Notes: generated from the sequence alone by a model not told the origin. A stretch of DNA of 64,000 nucleotides from Thiomicrorhabdus sp. (GCF_963662555.1 NZ_OY759719.1:764985-828984), one strand, 5' to 3'. Positions 25,849 through 35,886 are shown, numbered from the stretch's first letter. Numbers and translations are program-made.

Positions 25849-27681
25849 TTACTTTAGTTTTGAGAAATCAAAAGGTCCGATGTAACCAGCTTCTGTTCTT
25901 GTCTCTACCCCAGCAGGGCGAACGTAACCACCAGCTACCTCACCGAATGGGTGTTGAACCGTCATGCTTAGGTAACCCTTTCCATTGATGTTTTTGTGCC
26001 AGAAAGGCGAAGTAGTTTCTGAACCGTATGGTCCTGTAAAGATACGTTCCATCTTGCCGTTTTTGATGTTATACGACCACGCCATATCATTAGGGTGTGC
26101 ACTAGTGTCTTCACCAATAACAAGGATGTCAGTATCTTTTAGGAATGTAAGGTTATCAGGACTAGCAATGCCGTTAACATCACAAGTGTTACCTTCCAAA
26201 GGTGTGCCTGTGTAATCTGTTGGCGTACCAGCGACTAGGCCTTTCATGCTGTAAACGGCATAGTCTGTTCCAATAGTTTCATTTTTAGCGACGTCTAAAG
26301 CGTAAACACCACCACAACCATTAGAAGCAACTTGGATATCATCAGCACCGTCACTCATAGAACTTCCTACGTTCGACATAGCTATATATAGCTTGTTATC
26401 ACGTTCATTGAATGTGATACCTTCTTCTTTTTTGAACTCTGTTGTTGCACCTTTATAAGCCGCCATACGACGTGTCTCAAAACGAGCTGCCAAAGCTTCA
26501 TCCGCTGCATCTACAGTTGTGTCATTGTTCACATCTTGTAGTTGTAAACACTCTGCCCCTGTAGCTGTTTTAGTATAAACAAAACCGGCTGTTGGACAAG
26601 AAGTGCCTGTAGGAGCTTCTGTTGCAAAAATATTAGCAAAAGTAATACCGTCATTGGTGGTGTAATCATTATCTGGGTCTAATAAAGATTTAATCGTGCT
26701 ATCGGTTGAGTGACCCAGGTCAATCCAGGTAATAATTGCTTCACCTAAGCCACTGTTTGATGTTTGGTTCCATTTAGCCGCATATAGTTGACCAGAGCTT
26801 AAATCTTCCGCTGTATCGGCTACAAACATAAATAAACCAACATCTGTACCATCATCAGAAAGGTAAACCGTTTTGTTGTCTGGCATAACATAAGCTAATT
26901 CATGTGCGAAACGCCCCATTGAATAGTGTTTGGTATAGTCAGGCGTGCCGTCTGCATTTACTTTAACTTCTGGAGTCCAGCCATAGTAGTAAGGGCTGTT
27001 AAGAGCAGCATTACCCCAGTATTTATTACTTACTTCATTGTAGTAACTGCCTCCTGGAGACGCGGCGTTTGGTTCATATTCTTCTGAACCTAAATGTGAG
27101 TTCCAAGGTGTTGTCATACCTGCACAATGAACCCAACCACCAAATTCTTCTTTTTGGCTAACAAATTGTAAAGAGTTTGCTTTAACGCTTAATTTACCAT
27201 CAGCAGCTTGCTCTATTTCACTCATATACATAGCACCAGGTGCACACTCAAACTGGGCAACTGAATAAATTTTTCCGTTTTTTTGTAAGAATGAGAAATG
27301 GTCTAAACCAGAACCTGTTCCAGTATCAGTTCCGTTACATAGAACTGGTGATCCATCTAATTCAGTAATCACCGCGTCGGTATAGTCTTTTACGGCACCA
27401 AATGTTTCACCATTATTAGTGTCACCTGTTTTGATTAAGGTTGTATAGCCAATGGCTTGTGAGTCACCTGCAATCGTTACTTCAGTAGTTGCTCTAATAC
27501 TGTTTTTTTCTGCCTCAGTAATCGCCGGAGCAATCTCTGTAAATTGAATGTCTGATGAATATATGCTACCAGGAGCTCCAGTTGCTCCAGTTTCACCATC
27601 TTCAGGTACACAACCAACTAAAGTAATAGTTGAGGCTGCTAAGGCAATAGCTATTGCTTTGTTTAATGCATTCAGTTTCAT
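25849..27681 (-). CDS. phoX: PhoX-family (DUF839) lipoprotein phosphatase
   Basis: PhoX enzymes are calcium/iron-dependent alkaline phosphatases that release phosphate from organic esters. The 610-residue protein has a lipobox LVGC with Cys24, so it is probably lipid-anchored, unlike the classical Tat-exported PhoX. A short collagen-like run GETGATGAPGS follows the anchor. The PhoX signature region is clear: RRMAAYKGATTEFKKEEGITFNERDNKLYIAMSNV and later PDNLTFL. A calcium-type segment DVNNDTTVDAADEAL lies before it. The family call is firm; enzymatic activity and phosphate regulation are inferences. Confidence 0.82.
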   Translation of the reverse strand: MKLNALNKAIAIALAASTITLVGCVPEDGETGATGAPGSIYSSDIQFTEIAPAITEAEKNSIRATTEVTIAGDSQAIGYTTLIKTGDTNNGETFGAVKDYTDAVITELDGSPVLCNGTDTGTGSGLDHFSFLQKNGKIYSVAQFECAPGAMYMSEIEQAADGKLSVKANSLQFVSQKEEFGGWVHCAGMTTPWNSHLGSEEYEPNAASPGGSYYNEVSNKYWGNAALNSPYYYGWTPEVKVNADGTPDYTKHYSMGRFAHELAYVMPDNKTVYLSDDGTDVGLFMFVADTAEDLSSGQLYAAKWNQTSNSGLGEAIITWIDLGHSTDSTIKSLLDPDNDYTTNDGITFANIFATEAPTGTSCPTAGFVYTKTATGAECLQLQDVNNDTTVDAADEALAARFETRRMAAYKGATTEFKKEEGITFNERDNKLYIAMSNVGSSMSDGADDIQVASNGCGGVYALDVAKNETIGTDYAVYSMKGLVAGTPTDYTGTPLEGNTCDVNGIASPDNLTFLKDTDILVIGEDTSAHPNDMAWSYNIKNGKMERIFTGPYGSETTSPFWHKNINGKGYLSMTVQHPFGEVAGGYVRPAGVETRTEAGYIGPFDFSKLK

Positions 27682-28012
27682 TTTATTCTCTCTAAGTAAT
27701 TGGATAATAAGTTGTGAGTTCGGCTATGAATTTTAGAAAGGTTTTATGACAACTGGATTAATTGAAAATAGCATTTTGTTTAAAGAAAAATGACAGGAAT
27801 TAACCGTTTGAAGTGAAAATTTAGGTTATAAACATTATTTGGGAATAAATTATAAGTATCTATATTTAACAAATGAGTTAATCAACTTAATGACTGCTAT
27901 TTTATGTTTGGATTATTGTTACTCTTTTATTAAATAGGTTGATTTGCAATTTACCCTGTGCTTACAACATATAGGTTGATCTCTGGGTATGCCAGGCCTG
28001 GTAAATTGAGGA
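27682..28012. other. Intergenic region phoX-like / radC
   Basis: This 331-base AT-rich leader and promoter region serves the PhoX-like gene. Two TGTCAT elements on its coding strand, TTGTCATAAAA (27746-27752 core) and CTGTCATTTTT (27790-27796 core), resemble single Pho-box halves. The second repeat unit of each is poor (CCTTTCT, CTTTAAA). A near-copy of the 12-bp palindrome (GCCAGGCCTGGT) lies at 27991-28002, just beyond the radC stop. Confidence 0.45.
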
Positions 28013-28693
28013 TTAAAGCATTTGATTATGTTGCGCCATGGAGTGCCAGCGACCTTTATCGCCAATAATCATATGGTCTAAGGTTCTTACTTCAATAAGT
28101 TCAAGAGCAGAGCTTAGAGATTGGGTAAGTTGAATATCGGCTTGGCTTGGCGATGGATCGCCTGAAGGGTGGTTATGTGCCAAAATAACGGCTGCTGCAT
28201 TGGCACTTAAAACGGCTTTTACAACTTCTCTAGCATGCACTTCTGCTTGGTTGAGCGTGCCTTCAAAGAGTATTTGTAGCTCAATCAATTGATGTTGTTG
28301 ATCTAATAGCAATATGGCAAAACGTTCACGACTTTGATGAGAGAGTTCATGAGAGAGAAATTGAGCAACGAGTTCTGGACTGGTAAAGGCATTGCCTTTT
28401 TCTAGGCCTGATTGAAAGTGACGGCGTGACATTTCTAACACCGCTTTTAGTTGAACATACTTGGCTTGCCCTAAGCCTTTTGCTTTACAAAAATCGGTTT
28501 CATTGGCTTTGAGTAAATTATGTAAACTGCCAAATTCATCTAGTAAATCTTGAGCTAAATCCACCGCACTTTTACCTTTAACTCCTACACGCAAAAATAT
28601 CGCTAATAGCTCGGCATCGGTGAGTGTGTTTTCACCAAATTTAATCAATTTTTCTCTTGGGCGATCATTTTCATGCCAATCACTTATTGCCAT
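28013..28693 (-). CDS. radC: RadC-family JAB/MPN protein
   Basis: The 226-residue protein has an N-terminal helix-hairpin-helix-like region ([36 protein letters not shown]). Its C-terminal MPN/JAMM domain has the metal motif [14 protein letters not shown]. RadC was once thought to be a repair protein; its function remains unclear and links to recombination are disputed. All metal ligands are present. It is a single gene, divergent from the thioesterase gene. Confidence 0.93.
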   Translation of the reverse strand: MAISDWHENDRPREKLIKFGENTLTDAELLAIFLRVGVKGKSAVDLAQDLLDEFGSLHNLLKANETDFCKAKGLGQAKYVQLKAVLEMSRRHFQSGLEKGNAFTSPELVAQFLSHELSHQSRERFAILLLDQQHQLIELQILFEGTLNQAEVHAREVVKAVLSANAAAVILAHNHPSGDPSPSQADIQLTQSLSSALELIEVRTLDHMIIGDKGRWHSMAQHNQML

Positions 28694-28881
28694 AGCTTTA
28701 TATCACTTATTATGTGGAGTTTATTTAGGACTTTAATTTGGTTTTTGATACTATAAATTTCAAATTTATCAGGCCTGGTATCTTTAGGTTTTATCCCTTT
28801 GTTTTGGATAGAGCCTTAATCGTTTGGTTTTTATATTAAATTATATTTAAGTAATATTAAGTAATAGGGCGTATATAAGCA

Positions 28882-29271
28882 ATGTTTAAAGTTGAAATGA
28901 AAGTTCGTGATTATGAGTGTGATATACAAAAAGTGGTGAATAACGCCGTCTATCAAAATTATTTAGAACATAGTCGCCATGAATATTTATTAGCTAACAA
29001 CGTTGATTTTGTGGCTCTGGCTAAAGCAAGTATTCACTTGGTCGTGGTGCGGGCTGAGCTGGATTACAAACAGTCTTTGGTGCCAGGTGATGACTTTTAT
29101 ATTACCGTTGAGGTAGAAAAAGAGTCGCGAGTTAAGTATGCCTTTATTCAACATGTTTACCGTAAAGCAGATGATAAACTCATGCTTAAAGCCCGCACCT
29201 TAGGAGTAGCCTTAAATGAAAAAGGCCGCCCCGTTGTGTTTGAGGCATTAGATAAATTGGTCACTATCTAA
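28882..29271 (+). CDS. Acyl-CoA thioesterase, hotdog fold (YbgC/4HBT family)
   Basis: The 129-residue protein is a single hotdog domain. The typical opening KVRDYECDIQKVVNNAVYQNYLEHSRHEYL contains an Asp and the VVNNAxY pattern that mark the 4-hydroxybenzoyl-CoA thioesterase/YbgC group. These enzymes hydrolyse acyl-CoA or aryl-CoA thioesters in the cytoplasm; the substrate here is unknown. It is not in the tol-pal context of true YbgC, so no symbol is given. The ribosome site is weak. It converges with the large channel gene, with 24 bases between the stops. Confidence 0.88.
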   Translation: MFKVEMKVRDYECDIQKVVNNAVYQNYLEHSRHEYLLANNVDFVALAKASIHLVVVRAELDYKQSLVPGDDFYITVEVEKESRVKYAFIQHVYRKADDKLMLKARTLGVALNEKGRPVVFEALDKLVTI

Positions 29272-29295
29272 ATGCCCACATTTAACATTGTTTGT

Positions 29296-32200
29296 TTAAG
29301 TTGCGGTTTTGCCTTTGGTTAATTGAATTTCTAATGGGCCAGAGGTATCTAAATGTACATCTCTTTGTGGGAATGATATTTCAATGCCCGCTTCTGCAAA
29401 CTTACTGTTAATGAGTTCATGTAAGCTAGATCGAGTAATAATCATTTGATCTAGGTCATCCACAAAGCAACGTAATATGAAGTTAAGTGAGTTGTCACCG
29501 AAGGCATCAAACACTACAGTTGGTTCAGGATCGGTTAACACACTTGGATGTTCATTAGCGGCATCTAACATAAGCTTCATCGCCTTTTCAACATCACTTC
29601 CGTAAGCAATACCCACTTCTACTTTTACACGGTTGATTGGGTCTGAGAGCGTCCAGTTAATTAATTGCCCAGTAATAATTTGTTTATTAGGTATAACGAG
29701 TTCTTGTCGTTCCCAGTTTACTATGGTTGTGGCTCTGATACGGATTCTAGAAACCTTTCCTGTCACTCCGTCAACGGTCACAATGTCGCCTACTCTAATA
29801 GGTTGTTCAAACAGTAAAATAATACCGCTTACAAAGTTGGCCACAATTTCTTGCAAGCCAAAACCTAAACCAACTGATAAAGCGGCCACTAACCATTGAA
29901 TATTTGACCACTCTATCCCCAGTGCTCTAAAAATAAGAATAAAACCGATGATGGCAATAATATATTGTGTTAATGAACTGGTTGCATAGCGAGCTGCATT
30001 ACTAATAGGTAGATATTTAAGTAGTGTAAATTCTAAAATTCCAGGCAAGTTTTTAGCAAGCAATAGCGTTACAAAGCCTAATATTAAGCCTTGTGACAAA
30101 TCACCTAAAGTAAGCGGAACTTGTTGAATAACGCCATCAATTACCTGAGATTTAGTGAGAGGTAAAGTACTGTCATTGATTAAGTTTAGGGCAAGTAGTA
30201 AATCACTCCAAATTAGCCAAGTACCTACTGCAAGAGCCACAAAGAAACCAAGGCTAACGGTTTGTCTAATTTGGTTGCTGAGTTTATCGTAATTAATTTC
30301 ATCCACTTCAATCGGCGGAATGTCAGCACTCTCTTTTGGTGTGTCTTGTTCGTCTGCTTGTCTAGCTAACATTAAGGCTTCTTGTTGTTTGACCTTTTCT
30401 GCAAAATGCTGCTTTCTTTCAGATAAGTAGATGCTACGTAGCAAGAGCTCTCTAAATATATAGGCGATGAGAATTAAGCCTATGGTCAAGTTGAGTCTTT
30501 CAGCAATAATAAGTGATGAGTAGTAATAGCCTGAAATGGTGCTCCAAATTAAAAATGCTGGAATTAATAATAAGGCAGGAAACCAAATAAAGTGTATTTG
30601 CATCCAGTTGTTTTTTGGGCTTTGTAAACGGGTGTTTTTAATAATGTCACTAGAAGGCCCCCACAGTTTGAAGAGCGTTAAAGTCAGTAAAATCATTAAT
30701 CCAATAAAGCCAAGACGGCCTAAGACTTGCCTATCAGAAGGGCCTGTTGAATCTGTGTTTAACCCAATAATGATAATTAAAAAAACGGCGATAGGTACCG
30801 CCCATTTAAGCACTTTGTAAATAGTTTTATAGGTAGGTTCGTGCCAGCGAAAATGTCTTTGTGCTAATCCATTGTCCCTACAAATCTGTTTTAATCCTCC
30901 TAAAATGAACAACAAAGTACCTGCGTTGATAAAACTGTTTATAAGACGTTGCGAGTATTCAGATGGAGTACTTAAATCGTTTAATAAACTGGCCAAACCA
31001 AAAAACACCAGTGGTGGGGTGAGTGTAAGTGCCAGTGTGAACCCCACCGCTTTTAAGGTGTAAATAAACGAATCTGTCCGGATAGATACAATTTTAGTTG
31101 CCGTCTCTTCAAGGCCTTTTATAAAACGTTTTCTCATGTAAATGAGCATGGCTATTATGAATAACCATATAGCAATCATTGTTCGTTGTTTATTCACACC
31201 CTCTTTAATGTCGTCTAAAAGAGCATTGCTATTTTGTGAGTCAAAAAACCAATGTAAGCTGTGGCTTAAAGCCTGAACCGAAAATAATGAATTAGCCTGA
31301 ACATTGGGCAACCATAATAAATTGTTATCTAAAAAGTGAGAATACTTGGCAATTAACTGCTCACGTTTGTTGTAAAGTGCATTTAACTCAGAAAGTTTGC
31401 TAACAAAGTCAGGATATAGACTTTGTAACTCATTGGCTGAATCAATATATTTTGCTTGAATCTCTTCCAACTGAGACTGTATTTGAGTCAATTCATTTGG
31501 GTCATTTATGTGGATTTTTCCAATTGTTTGGTCAACCAACTTGCTAGAACTTAGTTGGTTTGCTTCACGGAGTTTTTCGCTTAATAGCATTTGTGCTAAC
31601 ACGGTATGGTTAAGCTGGTCTTTAATTTTTAATGCCGTTGATTCTTTAACCCGATAACCTGCTAAACTTTCAACTCGTTTGTGGAGTACTTGGGCAATAA
31701 TATCCCTAGAGCCTTCTATGGCAACAATTTGTTTATCGCGGCTAAAATCAGCCTCTATCGCGTTATTAGTATTGGTAATGTAGTTAATTTGTTGTTGTAT
31801 TTGTTGCTCTTGTTTTACTAAGTTGGCTTTTTCTTGCTGTACATCAATAATCTTAGCTTGGATAGAATAGAGCGGACTTGAAGGGTCAAGCTGGTCTTTA
31901 ACCGTTTCCTCTAATTCGTTTTCTGCTTGCTGAGTTTTTTGGTTTTGCAAAATACCTTGTAGACGATTAACTATTTGTAACTCTAATGCTTTATTTTTTT
32001 GCCAGTAATCACGTTCTACTTGGGCGTTCTTAGTTAAATCACCTAAGTTATTAATTTGAAAATCGAGCAGGTTGAGATTGTTTTGCAGTAATTCTTGACG
32101 TGCCTTAAAGCTAAATACACTGACCTGTGTAGATAAGTCAGTTTGCTTTGGTGCCGTATTATTTGAGGTGTTTTGGGTGAATTTCTCAAGCGTTTGTTCT

Positions 32201-32709
32201 AAGTTTACTTTTTGTTTGGCTCCACTTACTGCCAACGCTTGAAATTGATTTAAGGCTTTATCCCATTTGAGGTAGTTATCATTGGCTAAATCTAATGCGT
32301 TTTGAGTGGTGTCTAATAGAGTGTTTAAACGATCATTTGAGATGACTTCTTGAGTGAGCTTTTGGATCTCTTCTAATTTTTTGGTTAATCGAGCAAGGTT
32401 AATGTTGATTTCTAGTTCACGCTTGCTTGAATCAGCCACATTTTGTTTTTCTGTATTAAGAACTTCAAGAGTTTTAGTACTCGATAAAATCCATGATTTA
32501 GCTTGTTCTAACTGTAATGATAGGTCGTTTTTTTCAGTGTCATTTAATGCATTAGATTGGCTAACAGCTTGGGTTAGAGTTTCAACCGTATCAATGGATA
32601 CTGTTATGGCTTTAGAGGTGTTTACCGATTCAGCTGGATCAGCTGCCATGGCTGTTTGCCCAAAAGAAACTATGGCAAATATCCAAATTAAAAAAACGGT
32701 GAGTCGCAT
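29296..32709 (-). CDS. Large MscS-family mechanosensitive channel (MscK/MscM-like)
   Basis: The 1137-residue protein protects against hypo-osmotic shock by opening under membrane tension. A signal peptide ends near residue 23 (AMA). A long Gln/Asn-rich coiled-coil periplasmic region of about 450 residues follows, then about ten membrane helices and a C-terminal MscS core. The pore helix and beta domain read GLGFGLQEIVANFVSGIILL, EQPIRVGDIVTVDGVTGKV and ERQELVIPNKQII. The length and layout match MscK/KefA and MscM/YjeP types; which of these cannot be settled by eye. No K+-efflux partner gene is nearby. Confidence 0.9.
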   Translation of the reverse strand: MRLTVFLIWIFAIVSFGQTAMAADPAESVNTSKAITVSIDTVETLTQAVSQSNALNDTEKNDLSLQLEQAKSWILSSTKTLEVLNTEKQNVADSSKRELEININLARLTKKLEEIQKLTQEVISNDRLNTLLDTTQNALDLANDNYLKWDKALNQFQALAVSGAKQKVNLEQTLEKFTQNTSNNTAPKQTDLSTQVSVFSFKARQELLQNNLNLLDFQINNLGDLTKNAQVERDYWQKNKALELQIVNRLQGILQNQKTQQAENELEETVKDQLDPSSPLYSIQAKIIDVQQEKANLVKQEQQIQQQINYITNTNNAIEADFSRDKQIVAIEGSRDIIAQVLHKRVESLAGYRVKESTALKIKDQLNHTVLAQMLLSEKLREANQLSSSKLVDQTIGKIHINDPNELTQIQSQLEEIQAKYIDSANELQSLYPDFVSKLSELNALYNKREQLIAKYSHFLDNNLLWLPNVQANSLFSVQALSHSLHWFFDSQNSNALLDDIKEGVNKQRTMIAIWLFIIAMLIYMRKRFIKGLEETATKIVSIRTDSFIYTLKAVGFTLALTLTPPLVFFGLASLLNDLSTPSEYSQRLINSFINAGTLLFILGGLKQICRDNGLAQRHFRWHEPTYKTIYKVLKWAVPIAVFLIIIIGLNTDSTGPSDRQVLGRLGFIGLMILLTLTLFKLWGPSSDIIKNTRLQSPKNNWMQIHFIWFPALLLIPAFLIWSTISGYYYSSLIIAERLNLTIGLILIAYIFRELLLRSIYLSERKQHFAEKVKQQEALMLARQADEQDTPKESADIPPIEVDEINYDKLSNQIRQTVSLGFFVALAVGTWLIWSDLLLALNLINDSTLPLTKSQVIDGVIQQVPLTLGDLSQGLILGFVTLLLAKNLPGILEFTLLKYLPISNAARYATSSLTQYIIAIIGFILIFRALGIEWSNIQWLVAALSVGLGFGLQEIVANFVSGIILLFEQPIRVGDIVTVDGVTGKVSRIRIRATTIVNWERQELVIPNKQIITGQLINWTLSDPINRVKVEVGIAYGSDVEKAMKLMLDAANEHPSVLTDPEPTVVFDAFGDNSLNFILRCFVDDLDQMIITRSSLHELINSKFAEAGIEISFPQRDVHLDTSGPLEIQLTKGKTAT

Positions 32710-32757
32710 TTTGTTACCCCTAAATTAGCTTAAAAACATTCTGTTTTTTATTTATGG

Positions 32758-32935
32758 GCACCTCGATTAACCCTTGATGAATTCAGGCAAGGCCAAGTTA
32801 GTCATATCAAGGCGTGAAGATGAAGGAATGTCTATACATTGCAAATCTTCACAACACAGAGATGGCTAACTTGGCTAAGCCCCTACGGGCGGGCTCTAAG
32901 TCCCGTTGAATTTCATCAAGGGTTAGTTGAGATGC
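32758..32935. mobile_element. MITE-like nested palindromic element (178 bp)
   Basis: The ends GCACCTCGATTAACCCTTGA (32758 onward) and the inverted copy ending at 32935 form imperfect terminal inverted repeats of about 27 bp. Inside, further arms are nested in order: GGCCAAGTTAG/CTAACTTGGC, GTGAAGAT/ATCTTCAC and AATGT/ACATT around the loop CTAT. The whole element can therefore fold into one long hairpin. A GC-rich side hairpin AGCCC/GGGCT lies near the right end. It has no ORF. No clear target duplication was found. It fills most of the 443-base gap between the channel gene and cytochrome b561; the rest shows nothing notable. Confidence 0.6.
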
Positions 32936-33152
32936 TCTCATGTTATTAAACAGATAACCGCTCAAAATTCCTAGTTATATTTTGTTTCACTCTGCAAAAG
33001 CAAGCAAATATTATTATCTTTGCTTTATTGGTTTTGCATTTTGGTTTATTTGTAAGTAGATGTCGTTATTTTTTGATTGTTTATCCGTATACTGGTAGAT
33101 TAACAATGTTTTTTTCTTTATATGGCTTAGTTTTATAAATAGAGAGGTTTAT

Positions 33153-33698
33153 ATGAGTTTAACGAACAGCAATGAACGTTATGGCGCTTTATCGATAGGA
33201 ATACATTGGCTAATGTTTCTTATTATTGTCATGACTTTTGCCAGTATAGAGTTGCGTGACCTTTTTGAAAAAGGAACCGAAGCAAGAGACTTCATGAAAA
33301 CCATACACTTTACTTTGGGTTTAACTATTTTGGCATTGGTAATAGTGCGTTTATTCATTATGTTACCGCAAAGACAGCCAGTAATATTGCCAACACCTGA
33401 TGATAGATTGCAAAAAGTAGCCAAGGCAATGAAAGTCAGCCTTTATCTATTCATGTTTGCTATGCCAATATTAGGTTGGTTGATTCTTAGCGGAGCAGAC
33501 AAGTCGATTCCGTTCTATGGTTTTGATTTACCAGCCTTAATAGAGCCAAATAAAGATCTGGCACATACGATTAAAGAAGTGCATGAATTTTTGGGTGAGA
33601 TTGGTTATTGGTTAATTGGTATTCATGCTGCCGCTGCGTTGTTCCATCATTACGTTTTAAAGGACAATACGTTAAAACGAATCTTGCCAAAAAAATAG
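33153..33698 (+). CDS. Cytochrome b561 family protein
   Basis: The 181-residue protein has four membrane helices with His residues placed as in bacterial CybB: IGIHWLMF, KTIHFTLGL, VHEFLGEIGYW and GIHAAAALFHHYVLKDNTL. These would bind two b-type hemes and move electrons between quinones and periplasmic or membrane partners. The length fits the family. AGAGAGG precedes the ATG. It stands 437 bases before the first cytochrome/flavoprotein pair; a link to that electron-transfer system is an inference from position only. Confidence 0.9.
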   Translation: MSLTNSNERYGALSIGIHWLMFLIIVMTFASIELRDLFEKGTEARDFMKTIHFTLGLTILALVIVRLFIMLPQRQPVILPTPDDRLQKVAKAMKVSLYLFMFAMPILGWLILSGADKSIPFYGFDLPALIEPNKDLAHTIKEVHEFLGEIGYWLIGIHAAAALFHHYVLKDNTLKRILPKK

Positions 33699-34135
33699 TT
33701 CAACAAACCATGCCATTAACATGGCTAACCGAAATATAGTTGCCTCAACCATCATTCTCTTAAGCAGCGACTAAAAAGAATCACTTAAAAATCACAATAC
33801 TTGGCCTTTTGCGGGTCAAGTTTAATTCAATTGCTCTCTTCTTTATCATTATCTAAATCTACATATACTTTTTAATAAGTATTTGTTTATAAAGCTAAAA
33901 TCCTTCTTCCTTATGCATTGTTATTTCGTCGATTTAGTGGGTTTTTGCTTCTTAAATTGAGACAAAACTTGATTTGAGTCATCTATTTTTTATTTTGTTA
34001 TTTAAATTACCCCTTTCGGGTGAAGAACTAATATCGTTTATATGGAATATTAGACTTGGATTAAGCTTTTTATCGTATTGGCTTAGAAAAGTGTATTAGT
34101 TTTTCAGTCTCAAAAAATAATTACAAGGAGGGGGG
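33699..34135. other. Intergenic region cytochrome b561 / first FCSD-like module
   Basis: This 437-base AT-rich leader holds only a small hairpin ACCC-ctttc-GGGT (about 34010-34022) and, at the end, a very strong ribosome site AAGGAGGGGGG before the ATG at 34136. No ORF, clear sigma-54 box or terminator was found. The promoter of the fcc-like operon should be here. Confidence 0.5.
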
Positions 34136-34579
34136 ATGAAGGCAAAAACAAAAAATATAAGGCGCTCAACCAAGTCTTTTGGTCTCGTGGCAATGCCGTT
34201 ACTTATGTCTGTTTTTATTACAGGTTGTTTTGAATCGTCATCAAGTGATGGTGTAGCTGATAGTGGTATTTACTTTCCTATTGATGGGGTAGATTACAGT
34301 GCAATAAGTTTGGATAGCGGGGTTAATGGCTTAGCACCTGGTGCAAGGTTGTTAGCTTCTCAATGTGCTCAGTGCCATGGCACTTATGGTGTTGCAGTAG
34401 CAAATTGGCCAGACATTTATGGGCCTGGTGGCGTTGGAAATGCAATGACGACATATCAAGATGTTTCATATATCGACAATATGATGTACATGCATGCAAA
34501 GGCTTATACGACAGATGAAGTAGATTTATTAAAAACCTATTATTCTAAAGTCATATACACACCAGCTGGAGGAGGCTAA
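34136..34579 (+). CDS. Lipoprotein monoheme cytochrome c, FccA-like subunit (module 1)
   Basis: The 147-residue protein probably passes electrons from the flavoprotein encoded next. A lipobox FITGC (Cys31) predicts an anchored lipoprotein. One heme motif CAQCH (77-81) is followed by a Met-rich segment (NMMYMHAKAY) that can give the axial Met ligand. FccA of Allochromatium is diheme and soluble, so a monoheme, lipid-anchored version is a variant; SoxE-type and some chemolithotroph FccA proteins are monoheme. The stop overlaps the next gene's ATG by one base, showing translational coupling. Confidence 0.8.
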   Translation: MKAKTKNIRRSTKSFGLVAMPLLMSVFITGCFESSSSDGVADSGIYFPIDGVDYSAISLDSGVNGLAPGARLLASQCAQCHGTYGVAVANWPDIYGPGGVGNAMTTYQDVSYIDNMMYMHAKAYTTDEVDLLKTYYSKVIYTPAGGG

Positions 34580-35886
34580 TGATGAGTAAATCAACGGTTC
34601 AAATAGACGTAAGTCAGGCCATTTGGTCTCGTCGTCAATTACTAAAAACGGGTGCAGGTTTGTTAGCAGGATTATCTGGTTTAACAAGCTTAAAAGCCTT
34701 TGCTGCCGTTCCACACATTGTTGTGGTTGGGGGTGGTTTTGGTGGGGCTACCGCAGCTAAATATTTAAAGATTTGGGGTAAAGACACGGTTAATGTGACT
34801 TTGATTGAGCCTAATAGTAAGTTCAGTTCTCCCATCTTGAGCGGCATGGTGGTGACTAGCCAATTAGAAGTTGAGAAATTAGATTTTGGTTACAATCGTT
34901 TAACGGGTATTCATGGTGTCAATCTTGTTCAAGACCGTGTGACAGCTGTTGATTCGGCGGGTAAAACGGTAACATTATCAGATGGTGTCACTACCATGAA
35001 TTATGACCATTTAATTGTTGCTCCTGGGATTGATTTTATTGATGTACCAGGTTGGGATAAAACTAAACTACCGCACGCTTGGAGCGGAAGAGAGCAACTG
35101 GTTAATTTTCAACAGCAACTGGTTAATTTTCCAGTAGGTGGAACTTTAGTTATTAAAGTGCCAAAACTGCCATATCGTTGTCCTCCAGGACCTTATGAAC
35201 GTGCGAGTACCGTAGCCGATTATTTACGCGTGAATAATAAAAAAGCCAATGTGATTGTTTTAGATCCACAGCCAGATATTTCAGTAGAACCGGATATGTT
35301 TCATGCACTTTATACCGAATTTGGGGTGGATTATCGTCCTAATATAGAGGTCAGTAGTGTCAATTCTGGTGATGCAGATGGAAATGGTCGATCTATTACC
35401 TTTAGCCAATCTGGTGGAGCGAATCAAACGATTGAAGCCGATGTTATTAACTTAATTGGAGACCATAAAGCGGGTTCAATTATTTTTGATGCGGGTTTAA
35501 ATGTCGATAATTGGGCTCCGATTAACCCATTAACCTACGAGTCAACTGTTGCAGGTAAAGAAAATATTTATGTTTTGGGTGATTCTCAAGCCACTTCACA
35601 AGTTAAAGGTGGTCAAGCAGCTAATGCTCAAGCTAAAATTTGTGCGGATGCCATTTTAAGAATTATGGCTGGTGATACACCTTATGCAACACCAATTACT
35701 ACAGTGGGTTGTTCTGCACCAGTAACTCAAACCAAAATCAACTGGGCAGGTAAAGCTTGGCGATATGATTCAGGTACGCAAACAATGGTAGTTAGTGTAG
35801 GTAATGCTGCTCCTGAACCTAGTGAGGCCTATTTAGGGCCAATGTTAAAATGGGCTAATAATCTCTTTGCAGATACTTTTGGTTAA
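34579..35886 (+). CDS. fccB: FCSD/SoxF-like flavoprotein (FccB, module 1)
   Basis: This is probably the FAD subunit of flavocytochrome c sulfide dehydrogenase, oxidising sulfide to sulfur in the periplasm. The 435-residue protein has a Tat-type signal SRRQLLKTGAGLLAGL, the FAD-binding motif IVVVGGGFGGATAAKYL, and the family block YRCPPGPYERAS. The two redox cysteines of FCSD correspond to Cys201 (in RCPPGP) and Cys378 (in VGCSAP). The C terminus has the usual WANNLFADTFG. Upstream is the cytochrome, and a palindrome follows the stop by five bases. Related SQR-like enzymes differ in the cysteine positions, so FCSD is favoured. Confidence 0.88.
   Translation: MMSKSTVQIDVSQAIWSRRQLLKTGAGLLAGLSGLTSLKAFAAVPHIVVVGGGFGGATAAKYLKIWGKDTVNVTLIEPNSKFSSPILSGMVVTSQLEVEKLDFGYNRLTGIHGVNLVQDRVTAVDSAGKTVTLSDGVTTMNYDHLIVAPGIDFIDVPGWDKTKLPHAWSGREQLVNFQQQLVNFPVGGTLVIKVPKLPYRCPPGPYERASTVADYLRVNNKKANVIVLDPQPDISVEPDMFHALYTEFGVDYRPNIEVSSVNSGDADGNGRSITFSQSGGANQTIEADVINLIGDHKAGSIIFDAGLNVDNWAPINPLTYESTVAGKENIYVLGDSQATSQVKGGQAANAQAKICADAILRIMAGDTPYATPITTVGCSAPVTQTKINWAGKAWRYDSGTQTMVVSVGNAAPEPSEAYLGPMLKWANNLFADTFG

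Noticed and set aside
33805-33822. Sigma-54 promoter (TTGGCC...GCGG) before the fcc-like operon
   Set aside because: The GG to GC spacing is far shorter than the required 10 bases.
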